A stretch of DNA of 64,000 nucleotides from Collinsella tanakaei YIT 12063 (GTDB lineage: Bacteria; Actinomycetota; Coriobacteriia; Coriobacteriales; Coriobacteriaceae): contig NZ_JH126470.1 of NCBI RefSeq assembly GCF_000225705.1, positions 219,901-283,900 on the forward strand. Reading direction: 5' to 3'. This document shows, one piece after another, positions 44,821 to 53,293 of the stretch. A model generated the notes under the pieces. The model saw nothing but the letters and a program-made list of their open reading frames with translations, had not been told where the DNA came from and made no database searches. Each line of letters begins with the position of its first letter. Position 1 is the first letter of the stretch. The translations under genes and the position numbers were made by a program.

Positions 44821-45903
44821 ATGGTTTTTCGTTCCACATCATCAAGGGTTGCAGCGGGCGTTGCCGCGCTGGCGCTCGCTTCCGTTGCGTCCGCCGCCGC
44901 GCTTGCGCGCATTTTCGACGCGCATCCCTTGCGAACGCATAGCGGCTGCGCCCTGGTGTACACGCCGCGCTCCCGCATGTTTCAAGTGGACGATGAAGAA
45001 GCGGGCGACGCGGTGGCGGGCGACGGGGAGGTCAGCGCATCTTCTCGCCCAAAAGACCCCGTGCGCGTGCTCAGGTCCGGCGGTGTGTTTCAGTCTGCGA
45101 CGTATACGGGCGAGCATCGCTTTGAGCCCGTGTTCGAGTACTATCGCGGTTTCGATACCATGTTCGCGGCAGAATCCCCTCTTGCCTCCGCGTTCGGCCA
45201 CGGCATGTCCGACGTGCTCATGCTGGGAGGCGGCGGGTTTGCATACCCAAAGCATCTGCTCACCACGCGCGAGGGAATCTCTCTTGATGTTGTGGAGATC
45301 GATCCCGCGGTGGTTTCTGGTGCACGTCGCTGGTTTTTTGTGGACGAGCTTGAGGAGCGCCTGGGCGACGCCGCCCGAGCCCGCGGCAATCGCATGCGCG
45401 TCTTTGTTGCGGACGCGCGCGCGTTTCTCGACCAGCAGGATCGCCTTTTTGAAGTCAGCCTGCCCGATCCCGCCCATCGTTCGGTCCATGCGGGGCACCA
45501 AGCGCATACGCTCAATCCGTTTGGGTCGGCGCGCGACGCCCGCGAGCACCTGCGCGGCCGCCTGCAGTACAACGCGATCGTGAACGACTGCTTCGTGGGT
45601 GCCGAGCCGGTGGCGTCGCTGGCGACTCTCGAGGCGGCCCAGGCGATTCGCCGTCGTCTGGTGCCCGGGGGCATCTACCTGACCAATGTGGTCTCCCGCG
45701 ATAACTGCGGGGACCTGACCTTCCTGCGCGACCAGGTGGCGACGCTTTCGCGTGTTTTCCTCCATGTGCACATCGTGCCCTGCGAGGACGAGCGCTTCGG
45801 CGGGGAGGACAACTTCCTCGTCATCGCAACGGACTCGGACGTCAGCGTGCCCGCTGCTGTTCCGTATGACGAGGGGTTCCTCGGAGAGGTTCTTCGCGAT
45901 TAG
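44821..45903 (+). CDS. Spermidine synthase-like protein with N-terminal membrane segment
   Basis: 360 residues from ATG 44821, with AAGGGGGAG immediately before. Residues 1-30 form a hydrophobic signal-anchor (RVAAGVAALALASVASAAAL). The rest is a Rossmann methyltransferase-like fold of the polyamine synthase type: VLMLGGGGFAYPKHLL, SLDVVEIDPAVV, FVADARAFL and LVPGGIYLTNVVS. The aminopropyl-transfer acidic residues are not clearly conserved, and the stretch where Y-D-x-I-x-x-D is expected reads RLQYNAIVNDCF, so true spermidine synthesis is doubtful. Membrane-tethered proteins of this class are widespread but mostly uncharacterised. Confidence 0.75.
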   Translation: MVFRSTSSRVAAGVAALALASVASAAALARIFDAHPLRTHSGCALVYTPRSRMFQVDDEEAGDAVAGDGEVSASSRPKDPVRVLRSGGVFQSATYTGEHRFEPVFEYYRGFDTMFAAESPLASAFGHGMSDVLMLGGGGFAYPKHLLTTREGISLDVVEIDPAVVSGARRWFFVDELEERLGDAARARGNRMRVFVADARAFLDQQDRLFEVSLPDPAHRSVHAGHQAHTLNPFGSARDAREHLRGRLQYNAIVNDCFVGAEPVASLATLEAAQAIRRRLVPGGIYLTNVVSRDNCGDLTFLRDQVATLSRVFLHVHIVPCEDERFGGEDNFLVIATDSDVSVPAAVPYDEGFLGEVLRD

Positions 45904-45948
45904 CGAGCTTCTTAGCCGTGTGGCACTACGCGGCGGGCGAGCGCGGGA

Positions 45949-48339
45949 CTATGCGAAAGCCGCGAACGCATCGCGCCAGCCTGTGACGCGCTCGCGCATG
46001 CCCTCTATGTCGAGCACGCCTTCCGCGAAGCCCTTGCGAACCAATTCTGCGGGCAGCATCTCGTCATACTTGTCAAAGTACGGCACCTCGCCGGGGTAGA
46101 CCAGATCGATGGGGGCGAAATCGGCCTCTGCCTCCGCGGCGACTATCTGGTAGAACGTCTCCTCGCCCGCCTTCATCCTAAATTGCATGAAATAGGGACG
46201 AGAAGGGTCAAGCCCCTTAAGGCCAAGCTCGTCTGCGCACTTGATCTTGAGAAGACGCTCCAACGCCAGGAACGCGTAGCTGCCTAGCCAGGGAAAGAGC
46301 GCCCACGTGTCTCCACCCAAGTTGATGAGCGGTCGGGAATCGCGCCCCGCCACGCCGGCATTGGCCGCAACGTGGCGCGCTTGCGCCAAACGGGCGCGTG
46401 CATTGCCCAGCAGATAGGGATAGGCTTCATGCTCCTCCAGCGCGCGCTTCATGCGTTCGAGCACGTGCGTGTTGATATCGCCGGCGCAGTCGCCAAAGTA
46501 GGCGGGCACGCGGCCCTTGACCTGCGTGCAGAACACCAAATGGCGCTTCCAGTCGACTTCTTCCACCAGCCAGCAGTGCCCGGCGATGGCGATGCGCTCG
46601 CCCGCGGGGGGCGGATTGACTATGGTGCCCAGCTCTGATGACTCGCAGCGCACCGTGAACTCCTCGTTCTCTTGGAACACCGCATAGAACTTGAACGAGT
46701 TGGTGATGCGCTCGCCGGAGATGCCCACGATGAGCCCGCCGCCTTCAGTGACCTCGACTTGGTCCGTATCGATGAGGTGGTGCAGAAGCACGCGCAGGTC
46801 GTCTGCGGAGACGCGGTGGAAGTAGCTCAATGTGAGCACGCGCTGGGCGAGTTCCGCGGGGGAGAGCTCCCCGCAGGACGCGAGCGTGGCCATGACCTGG
46901 TGGTAGAGCAGGCTGTAGGGCAGGCGGTCCAGCGCGGGCGGCTCAACCCATTTCTCCTCGCGATACAGCTGCACCAGCGCAATGCCCTGGATGAGTTTCC
47001 ACGGCACGGTCTCCGGCATCATGCTGCGTGGCTCGGGCTGCTCCTCGCGCATGACAAAATGCATCTCCGGTGGATCGTCGCGCCGCCCCGTTCGTCCCAT
47101 GCGCTGCAGGAAGGAGGAGACGGTGAACGGCGCGTCGATCTGAAACGCGCGCTCCAGCCGCCCGATGTCTATGCCGAGCTCAAGCGTCGCGGTGGTGACG
47201 GTTGTTTGCAGCTGCTCCTCATCCCGCATGATGTCTTCCGCGGTCTCGCGGTAGCTGGCAGAGAGGTTTCCATGATGGATGAGAAAGCGGTCCGGTTCAT
47301 GCCGTGCCTCGCAATAGCTGCGCAGCATGGAGCAGACGGCTTCCGCCTCCTCGCGCGAGTTGACAAAGACCAGACACTTACGGCCGCGCGTTCGCTCGAA
47401 GATGTAGCCTATGCCGGGGTCTGCGTTATCGGGTGCGGTATCGGTGGGGGCGAGTAGCGCGTTGTCATCCGCATCGAGCACGGTCACGCCGTCGGGATCG
47501 GGAAGGGCCCGCGGCGCCATGCGGGGACTGTCGTCGTCCGCGCCGCCCCGGTCTTCGCTGCCCGCTACGCGTTCGACTTTGAGGACGTCTGCCTGTTGGG
47601 GGCCGTGGTCTTGCAATGCTCGCTCGGTTGCCGGGGGACCCGTGATATAGAAGTGCTCCATGGACAGGCGCCAGACGCGGCGCGGCTCCTCAAAGCGCGG
47701 GATGATGCAGCCACGACCCGTGCCGCTGGCGAGAAACGCGCCGGTACGCTCTGGGTCGCCTATTGTCGCGGAAAGCCCGATGCGGCGCGGGTTTACGCCG
47801 GCCATGCGTCCCAGGCGTTCGATAAGGCAGAGGGTTTGTCCGCCGCGGTCGCCGCGAAGCAGCGAATGGACCTCGTCGATCACCACGTAGCGCAGGTCGC
47901 AAAAGAGTCGCGGCACAGCAGCGTGCTTGTGCATGAGCAGCGCTTCGAGCGATTCGGGCGTGATTTGCAGGATGCCGCTGGGATGCTTGAGCATTTTCGC
48001 TTTGTGCGAGGCGGAGACGTCGCCGTGCCAGTGCCATACGGGGATATCCGCCTCTTCGCACAGGTCTCCAAGGCGATAAAACTGATCGTTGATGAGCGCC
48101 TTCAGTGGACCGATATAGATAGCGCCAACGCTTGCGGGCGGGTTCTCCCACAGCTCGGTGAGGATGGGGAAGAAGGCTGCCTCAGTTTTGCCAGACGCGG
48201 TGCTTGCCGTGAGCAGCACGTTCTCGTCCGTATTGAAGATGGCGTCCGCCGCGGCGACCTGGATGGAGCGCAGGTTCTCCCAGTTGTGGTTGTAGATAAA
48301 GTCCTGCACAAAGGGTGCGTAGCGATCGAATGCGCTCAT
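45949..48339 (-). CDS. Lhr-like DEAD/DEAH helicase, SngC-like component of a Shango-type defence system
   Basis: 796 residues; the ATG at 48339 follows AAGGAGG. Helicase motifs: TASTASGKTEAA (Walker A), YIGPLKALINDQ (Ia), VIDEVHSLLRG (DEVH), GLSATIGDP (SAT), VFVNSREEAEAV, TATLELGIDIG and QRMGRTGRR (VI). A long C-terminal region follows (GERIAIAGHCWLVEEVDWKR...). Lhr-like helicases with a TerB-domain protein and a DUF2791-type ATPase make up the Shango anti-phage system. The other two components are encoded at 53294-56612, separated by transporter and hydrogenase genes. A LexA-type box lies 65 bases upstream, overlapping a good promoter (TTGCAA, 18 bases, TAATAT on the minus strand). A housekeeping repair role is an alternative. 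Confidence 0.82.
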   Translation of the reverse strand: MSAFDRYAPFVQDFIYNHNWENLRSIQVAAADAIFNTDENVLLTASTASGKTEAAFFPILTELWENPPASVGAIYIGPLKALINDQFYRLGDLCEEADIPVWHWHGDVSASHKAKMLKHPSGILQITPESLEALLMHKHAAVPRLFCDLRYVVIDEVHSLLRGDRGGQTLCLIERLGRMAGVNPRRIGLSATIGDPERTGAFLASGTGRGCIIPRFEEPRRVWRLSMEHFYITGPPATERALQDHGPQQADVLKVERVAGSEDRGGADDDSPRMAPRALPDPDGVTVLDADDNALLAPTDTAPDNADPGIGYIFERTRGRKCLVFVNSREEAEAVCSMLRSYCEARHEPDRFLIHHGNLSASYRETAEDIMRDEEQLQTTVTTATLELGIDIGRLERAFQIDAPFTVSSFLQRMGRTGRRDDPPEMHFVMREEQPEPRSMMPETVPWKLIQGIALVQLYREEKWVEPPALDRLPYSLLYHQVMATLASCGELSPAELAQRVLTLSYFHRVSADDLRVLLHHLIDTDQVEVTEGGGLIVGISGERITNSFKFYAVFQENEEFTVRCESSELGTIVNPPPAGERIAIAGHCWLVEEVDWKRHLVFCTQVKGRVPAYFGDCAGDINTHVLERMKRALEEHEAYPYLLGNARARLAQARHVAANAGVAGRDSRPLINLGGDTWALFPWLGSYAFLALERLLKIKCADELGLKGLDPSRPYFMQFRMKAGEETFYQIVAAEAEADFAPIDLVYPGEVPYFDKYDEMLPAELVRKGFAEGVLDIEGMRERVTGWRDAFAAFA

Positions 48340-48403
48340 GGTCGACCTCCTTCATATTCCCATTGACAAGCCGTTGACGCGTTTGCTAGTATCACAAAAT
48401 TAT

Positions 48404-48417
48404 CGAACACGCGTTCT
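48404..48417. promoter_or_regulatory. SOS (LexA/Cheo-type) box upstream of the Lhr-like helicase
   Basis: CGAACACGCGTTCT, perfect GAAC-N4-GTTC core, identical to the box at 7183-7196. On the minus strand it directly follows a TTGCAA-N18-TAATAT promoter, where LexA binding would block transcription start. Confidence 0.72.
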
Positions 48418-48591
48418 ATATTAGCATAGCCGGAACACGATTTGCAAACAACGTTTTTATCCAACGTTTTTGGACGAGGAGAGAGGAAGGGGTGACGCTG
48501 GGACGGCGCGCTGGCGGATACCGGCGATGGCGTGTGGCCGGTAGGAGGCGAGGTCCATGCGGAGGGGCTCTTGGTGATTCGGTCGGACGCG

Positions 48592-50064
48592 TTATGGACG
48601 AGCGGCTTGGGAGCCAGTATGGCACGCGGTGCCGATGGAGATTATGGCGTCAAGGGGTAGGTCGAGCGATGCGGCATCGTGAGCGGAGATGAGCACCGCC
48701 CTGTCTTCCATATGGGCGAGGATGTGAGCTTGGGCGAGTTCGCGCGCTTGCGCATCGAGTCCGGTAAACGGCTCGTCCAGCAACACCAGGTGCGAGGACG
48801 CGGCGAACGCGCGAACTAGCTCCACGCGGCGCCGCTGGCCTCCGGAGAGCGCGCTGACGGGGGCGTCGATTGCGTCCGAAGGCAGCAGCTCCTTGAGTCG
48901 CTTGCGAGCTTCTGCCGAAGAGAGATTTGCGCTGGCGATGAGCATCACGTTGTCGATGGCGGAGAGTTCTTCGAGCAAGCGGATGTCTTGGTAGACCTGC
49001 GCTATGGCGGTGTCGCCGTGTCCACGTTCGATACTGCCAGACACGGGGTCGAGCGAGCCCGCGAGCGTGTTGAGAAGGGTGGTTTTGCCTGCTCCCGAGG
49101 GTCCTTCGATGCATGCGATGTCGCCTGCGCGCAGATGGAAGCCGAACGGGCCTGATGATGCGATGCCGTTGTGTCCGCAGACTAGATTTGAGGCGGTGAG
49201 AATAGGGGCTTTATTGGCGATGGACGGTTTGACAACGGGGGCTCCTTCCGGCTCATGGCGGCGGAAGCGGAGTGCAAACTTTGCGGATGCGGGCCAGGTA
49301 GCATCCAGTGCACGCAGGGCCAGGCGCTCGAATAGCCATGCGAGGGCGACTACGGCGATGGTCCAGGCGAATAGGTCTGCAGTTTCTAGCAGCAGCTTCG
49401 CTTGGTAGATGCGCTCGCCCACGGAGCCGGTTGGTACGCCGATGAGCTCTGCCGCGATGCCGGCTTTCCAGCTCATGCCTAAAACGGATTGGCTGGCGGC
49501 ACGCAGGTAGGGGAAAATTGCCGGCCACGTCTGGGCAAGAAGCCGCACGGGCACGGGTGCGTTAAAGGTGTGGAAAAGATCGCGCATACCGGGGTCTGCC
49601 CGGTCAAGTCCTTGCAGAACTCCGAAGTAGACAGCGGGAATCACCGCGAGGCCAACCGCGATGGCGCTGATGTTTCTGGACCCAAACCATATGAGCAGCG
49701 CTACCACGGTGCAGGCGATGGGCGTGCCCTTGATGGCGCTCATCGCGGGCTGCAGAAGCGTGCGGATGGTAGGCAGGGCGGCGGCGATAAGGGCGAGGGG
49801 CACGGCGACCAGGTAGGCGATGGCGCTGCCGCCGGCGATGCGGATAAGGGAGAAGCCGACGCTGCGCCAGAACTCGCCGCTGGGAAGCAAGCGCACCAGC
49901 GCGGCGGCGGCGTCCAGCGGGCCCGCTAAGACGAACTCGCTGTTCACCGCCATGCTGGCGATTTGCCAGGCCCCTATCCAAAACAGGATCGCGACGACCC
50001 TTGCCAGGACGGTCGCGCTGGTTCTCTGCGGATTATTGGGGCCGGTGCTGGTCCCGTTATTCAC
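48592..50064 (-). CDS. ABC transporter permease fused to ATPase (nitrate/sulfonate/taurine type)
   Basis: 490 residues combining two normally separate subunits. Residues 1-260 are an SsuC/TauC-like permease with six membrane segments and the EAA-like loop HTFNAPVPVRLLAQTWPAIFPYL. Residues about 285-490 are an ABC ATPase with Walker A GPSGAGKTTLLN, signature LSGGQRRRVEL, Walker B HLVLLDEPFTGLDAQ and a switch His in VLISAHD. The ATPase half is short, about 200 residues. It follows the binding-protein gene at 50113 on the same strand by 48 bases, so binding protein and fused transporter form a two-gene importer. The substrate is unknown; this class takes up sulfonates, nitrate or pyrimidine precursors of thiamine. 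Confidence 0.87.
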   Translation of the reverse strand: MNNGTSTGPNNPQRTSATVLARVVAILFWIGAWQIASMAVNSEFVLAGPLDAAAALVRLLPSGEFWRSVGFSLIRIAGGSAIAYLVAVPLALIAAALPTIRTLLQPAMSAIKGTPIACTVVALLIWFGSRNISAIAVGLAVIPAVYFGVLQGLDRADPGMRDLFHTFNAPVPVRLLAQTWPAIFPYLRAASQSVLGMSWKAGIAAELIGVPTGSVGERIYQAKLLLETADLFAWTIAVVALAWLFERLALRALDATWPASAKFALRFRRHEPEGAPVVKPSIANKAPILTASNLVCGHNGIASSGPFGFHLRAGDIACIEGPSGAGKTTLLNTLAGSLDPVSGSIERGHGDTAIAQVYQDIRLLEELSAIDNVMLIASANLSSAEARKRLKELLPSDAIDAPVSALSGGQRRRVELVRAFAASSHLVLLDEPFTGLDAQARELAQAHILAHMEDRAVLISAHDAASLDLPLDAIISIGTACHTGSQAARP

Positions 50065-50112
50065 TGTCCCTCGCTTCGCTTACGTTGTGCCCGCATTCTT
50101 CCTATGTTGCGG

Positions 50113-51273
50113 TTATGCCTGGTAATAGAAGTCGTCGCCTGGCATGGCTCCACCCACGGATGAGGCGTCGGCGTTATAGAGCACGTCGAGGTAGCCCTCC
50201 AGGGCTTCGCGCATCTGGGAGCCCTCGATGCAGGTGATGTGGCAGGCGGGAATGGCCTTTGCCGCCACCGGCTCAGCCTCGACGATGCCCGCGGCGACTA
50301 CAAGCTTGGCCGCGGTGGCGGAATCTGCGTTGACGGCGTCGACGGACGCTGCCTGCTCGCGCATGAACTCGTCCACGGCATCGGGGTTTTCGTCCACAAA
50401 TGCTGCGCGGGCAACGGTCACGCCGGTGAGAAGCTGGCTGCCCGTATCGCCGGCGAGGCGCTCCCAGACATCGGTAAGGTCCACGGGAGCGGTGAGCGCG
50501 GCGTTCTTGACCTGCGCCGCGGTGACAAAGGGCTGGGGCAGCACGCCCACGGCCTGCGGGTCGGCAGCGAGTACGGAGACAACCTCTGCGGCCTCGCTTT
50601 TGAACTCAAGGGTCACGGTGTCCGCGATGCCCGCGGCATCGAGCAGGTAGTTCATGACGTATTCGGGCGTGGTTCCCTTGCCGGTGAGGTAGACGGTGCG
50701 GCCGGCGAGGTCCTCGAACGCGGTAACGGTCGCGTCGCCGGTTACCACCGACAACACGCCCAGCGTGTTGATGTTGAGGCAGCGCACGGCGTCCTTGGAT
50801 TTGGCGTACAGCACGCTCGCGGCGTTGGCGGGCAGCAGCGCTATATCGAGGTCGCCCTTGATCATGGAGGGCATGATCTGGTCCGCGGCGGTCATCATCT
50901 GGAACTCGTAGGCGTTGATGAGGTCCTTTCCGGAGCCTTCCATCTCAGAGGCGCCCTCTGCGGTGAGCTGGCCCGCCTTTTGCATAAAGCCAACCAGGCC
51001 CATGGAGGTGGGGCCCTTGAGCGAGGCGACGCGCACGGTTGTCTTGGAAGCGGTCGCGGACGAGGAGCCCGCTGCGGCTGCGGAGCCCGTCGCGGAGCCG
51101 GCGGCGTTGCCGTTGCCGGTGCACGCGCTTAGGGCTCCGGCGAGGCCGAGGGCGAGCGCCCCGGTGAGGAAACCGCGGCGTCCCATGACGGCGCTGTCGG
51201 CGGCGCGGCAGGCGGTGGCTTCTAGCAGATGGTATTTATCAACAGAAGCAGGCGTGTTGTGGTTGTTCTTCAT
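50113..51273 (-). CDS. ABC transporter substrate-binding lipoprotein (NMT1/SsuA-like)
   Basis: 386 residues. A twin-arginine-like signal with lipobox is visible (MGRRGFLTGALALGLAGALSACTG), giving a lipid-modified Cys about residue 51; the 29 residues before it are unusual for a signal peptide, so the ATG at residue 30 could be the true start. A Ser/Ala linker is followed by a type II periplasmic-binding fold (VRVASLKGPTSMGLVGFMQK, GDLDIALLPANAASVLY, GKGTTPEYVMNYLL). It delivers an unknown anionic substrate to the fused transporter encoded downstream. It is divergent from the hydrogenase gene. Confidence 0.87.
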   Translation of the reverse strand: MKNNHNTPASVDKYHLLEATACRAADSAVMGRRGFLTGALALGLAGALSACTGNGNAAGSATGSAAAAGSSSATASKTTVRVASLKGPTSMGLVGFMQKAGQLTAEGASEMEGSGKDLINAYEFQMMTAADQIMPSMIKGDLDIALLPANAASVLYAKSKDAVRCLNINTLGVLSVVTGDATVTAFEDLAGRTVYLTGKGTTPEYVMNYLLDAAGIADTVTLEFKSEAAEVVSVLAADPQAVGVLPQPFVTAAQVKNAALTAPVDLTDVWERLAGDTGSQLLTGVTVARAAFVDENPDAVDEFMREQAASVDAVNADSATAAKLVVAAGIVEAEPVAAKAIPACHITCIEGSQMREALEGYLDVLYNADASSVGGAMPGDDFYYQA

Positions 51274-51346
51274 GTCGATATCCCTTCAATGGCGATCAGG
51301 GGCGCCCGGGCGCGGTCAAAATGCGTCTCAAAACACCAAGAAACGT

Positions 51347-51361
51347 CGACTGGTCTAGTCG
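51347..51361. promoter_or_regulatory. Inverted repeat between the divergent binding-protein and hydrogenase genes
   Basis: CGACT-GGTCT-AGTCG, perfect 5-base arms in a 169-base divergent promoter region. It may be an operator for either gene; no known family motif matches. Confidence 0.3.
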
Positions 51362-51442
51362 AATATGCGACAACGATTATAAAATGTTAATCATCGCTAT
51401 AGGCTCAACAGAGAACAAACTGTTACAGAGGGGAAGACTGTT

Positions 51443-53056
51443 ATGAGCAATTCGATGCGCGGGGTTTACACCAGCCTCGCCCAGATTCGCCGTACCGTGT
51501 TTCGCGAGGTAGCACGCCTTGCATATGAGAGCCAGTCGGGAGATTACGGCTGGGTGGACGAGCTTCCGTACGAGATTATTCCGGGCGACGTCGCGACGTA
51601 CCGCGAGAGCGTGTTTCTCGAGCGCGCCATCGTGGGCGAGCGCATTCGCCTAGCAATGGGCTTGCCGCTGCAGGGCGTGGACAAGCCCGCGAAGCTGTCC
51701 GAGGGCGTGGCCGAGGCCGCCAAGCCGGAGACCTACTACCAGCCGCCGCTGATCAACGTCATCAAGTTCGCCTGCAACGCTTGCGAGGAGAACTCGTACA
51801 AGGTGAGCGATGCGTGCCAGGGTTGCCTGGCTCACCCGTGCCGCGAGATCTGCCCTAAGGGAGCCATCACCTTTAAGGACAAGAAGGCCTACATCGACCA
51901 GGAGAAGTGCATCAAGTGCGGGCGTTGCGCCAACGTGTGCCCCTACGGTGCCATCCAGCATCACGCGCGCCCGTGCGCCGTTGCCTGCGGTATGAACGCC
52001 ATCAGCTCTGATGAGCAGGGCCGCGCGCAGATCGACTACAGCAAATGCGTCTCGTGCGGACAGTGCTTGGTCAACTGCCCGTTTGGCGCCATTGCGGACA
52101 AAAGCCAGATCTTCCAGGTTATCCAGGCCATTCTTGCCGGTGAGGAGGTTATCGCCGAGGTCGCGCCCGCGTTTGTCGGCCAGTTTGGCGGCAAGGGCAA
52201 CGTGGACAAGCTGCGCGAGGCCTTTAAAGCCCTGGGCTTTACCGGTATGGAGGAGGTCGCCCTGGGCGCCGATTTGTGCGCGGTGCAGGAGGCCGAGGAC
52301 TTCTTGGAGGAAGTGCCCGACAAGATTCCGTTTATGGGCACGTCTTGCTGCCCGGCGTGGTCGGTCATGGCAAAGATGGAGTTCCCGGAGCATGCGGACT
52401 GCGTCTCCATGGCTCTGACGCCCATGACGCTGACCGCGCGCCTTATTCGCAAGCAGCACCCCAACGCTAAGATCGTCTTCGTTGGCCCGTGCTCGGCAAA
52501 GAAACTTGAGGCGCAGCGCAAGAGCGTTAAGAGCGAGGTCGACTTTGTCCTCACCTTTGAGGAGATGGCCGGCATGATGGAGGCCAAGGACATCGACTAC
52601 ACCAGGCTCGCCGGCGAGGGCTCCAGCGACTTCGAGGTCGCCAGCGCCGATGGCCGCTCCTTTGCCGTGGCGGGCGGCGTGGCCAATGCCGTGGTGAACG
52701 CTATCCACCGCGAGCACCCGGACATGGATGTCAAGGTTACCAACGCCGAGGGCTTGGACGAGTGCCGCAAGATGATGAAGGCTGCCATTAAGGGCAAGTT
52801 CAACGGCTATCTGCTTGAGGGCATGGCCTGTCCTGGCGGCTGCGTCGCCGGCGCCGGCACCCTGCAGCCTATCAACAAGACCGCGGGTGCGGTGAAGCTC
52901 TACTCCAAGAAGGCTCCCATCAAGACCGCCCCGGAGAACGCCTATTGCGAGCTGATCCATGACTTGGAGCGCGATGCGGACGGTCACCGCGCCGATGCCG
53001 ACGTGGTCGCCGAGTCTGCCGAGGCATTGAAGCCCGCCGAGGACGCCGAGGAGTAA
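51443..53056 (+). CDS. Monomeric [FeFe] hydrogenase (group B-like)
   Basis: 537 residues from ATG 51443, with GAGGGGAAG upstream. A Cys-rich N-terminal part (ACNACEEN, DACQGCLAHPCREICPKGAI) and two further 4Fe-4S clusters (KCIKCGRCANVCPYGAI, KCVSCGQCLVNCPFGAI) lead into the H-cluster domain: L1 TSCCPAW, L2 VGPCSAKKLEA (Gly instead of the usual Met before Pro-Cys), L3 EGMACPGGCVAGAG. This layout is that of group B hydrogenases of anaerobes, thought to couple ferredoxin to hydrogen. The last 30 residues are acidic. HydE, HydF and HydG maturases are not in the window. The gene is a single unit inserted between Shango components. Confidence 0.9.
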   Translation: MSNSMRGVYTSLAQIRRTVFREVARLAYESQSGDYGWVDELPYEIIPGDVATYRESVFLERAIVGERIRLAMGLPLQGVDKPAKLSEGVAEAAKPETYYQPPLINVIKFACNACEENSYKVSDACQGCLAHPCREICPKGAITFKDKKAYIDQEKCIKCGRCANVCPYGAIQHHARPCAVACGMNAISSDEQGRAQIDYSKCVSCGQCLVNCPFGAIADKSQIFQVIQAILAGEEVIAEVAPAFVGQFGGKGNVDKLREAFKALGFTGMEEVALGADLCAVQEAEDFLEEVPDKIPFMGTSCCPAWSVMAKMEFPEHADCVSMALTPMTLTARLIRKQHPNAKIVFVGPCSAKKLEAQRKSVKSEVDFVLTFEEMAGMMEAKDIDYTRLAGEGSSDFEVASADGRSFAVAGGVANAVVNAIHREHPDMDVKVTNAEGLDECRKMMKAAIKGKFNGYLLEGMACPGGCVAGAGTLQPINKTAGAVKLYSKKAPIKTAPENAYCELIHDLERDADGHRADADVVAESAEALKPAEDAEE

Positions 53057-53193
53057 GGCTGCTTTCTGGTTCTTTAGCTTGCGGGCCCGATCGTGTCTTT
53101 GTCACGGTCTGGCCCGCATTTACCGCGGGTCGACCGAGGCATGGCCACGGTTTTGCCCGCGGTTCTATAGACCGTTTTGGTGAGACGGGATTA

Positions 53194-53237
53194 GGGACGC
53201 TTTTACGATTCCAGCGAATCAAAAAGCGCCCCTTTTC
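53194..53237 (+). terminator. Terminator downstream of the hydrogenase gene
   Basis: Stem GGGACGCTTTT (53194-53204) pairing with AAAAGCG-C-CCC at 53222-53232, with an inner CGATT/GAATCG pairing, then TTTTC. A weaker GCGGGCC/GGCCCGC hairpin lies earlier at about 53080-53125. Confidence 0.7.
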
Positions 53238-53293
53238 TATGTTTCATCAACGTTGACGTTGCCGTGTCAGGGGAAGCCGCAACATGAACTTTG

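Noticed and set aside
42434..44845. An 803-codon open frame opposite elp3
   Set aside because: It is an antisense shadow caused by high GC; it lacks family motifs and is fully covered by the clear Elp3 gene.
51273..51440. TPP riboswitch upstream of the NMT1/SsuA-like binding protein
   Set aside because: The conserved CTGAGA and ACCTGAT elements of the THI box were not found on the minus strand.
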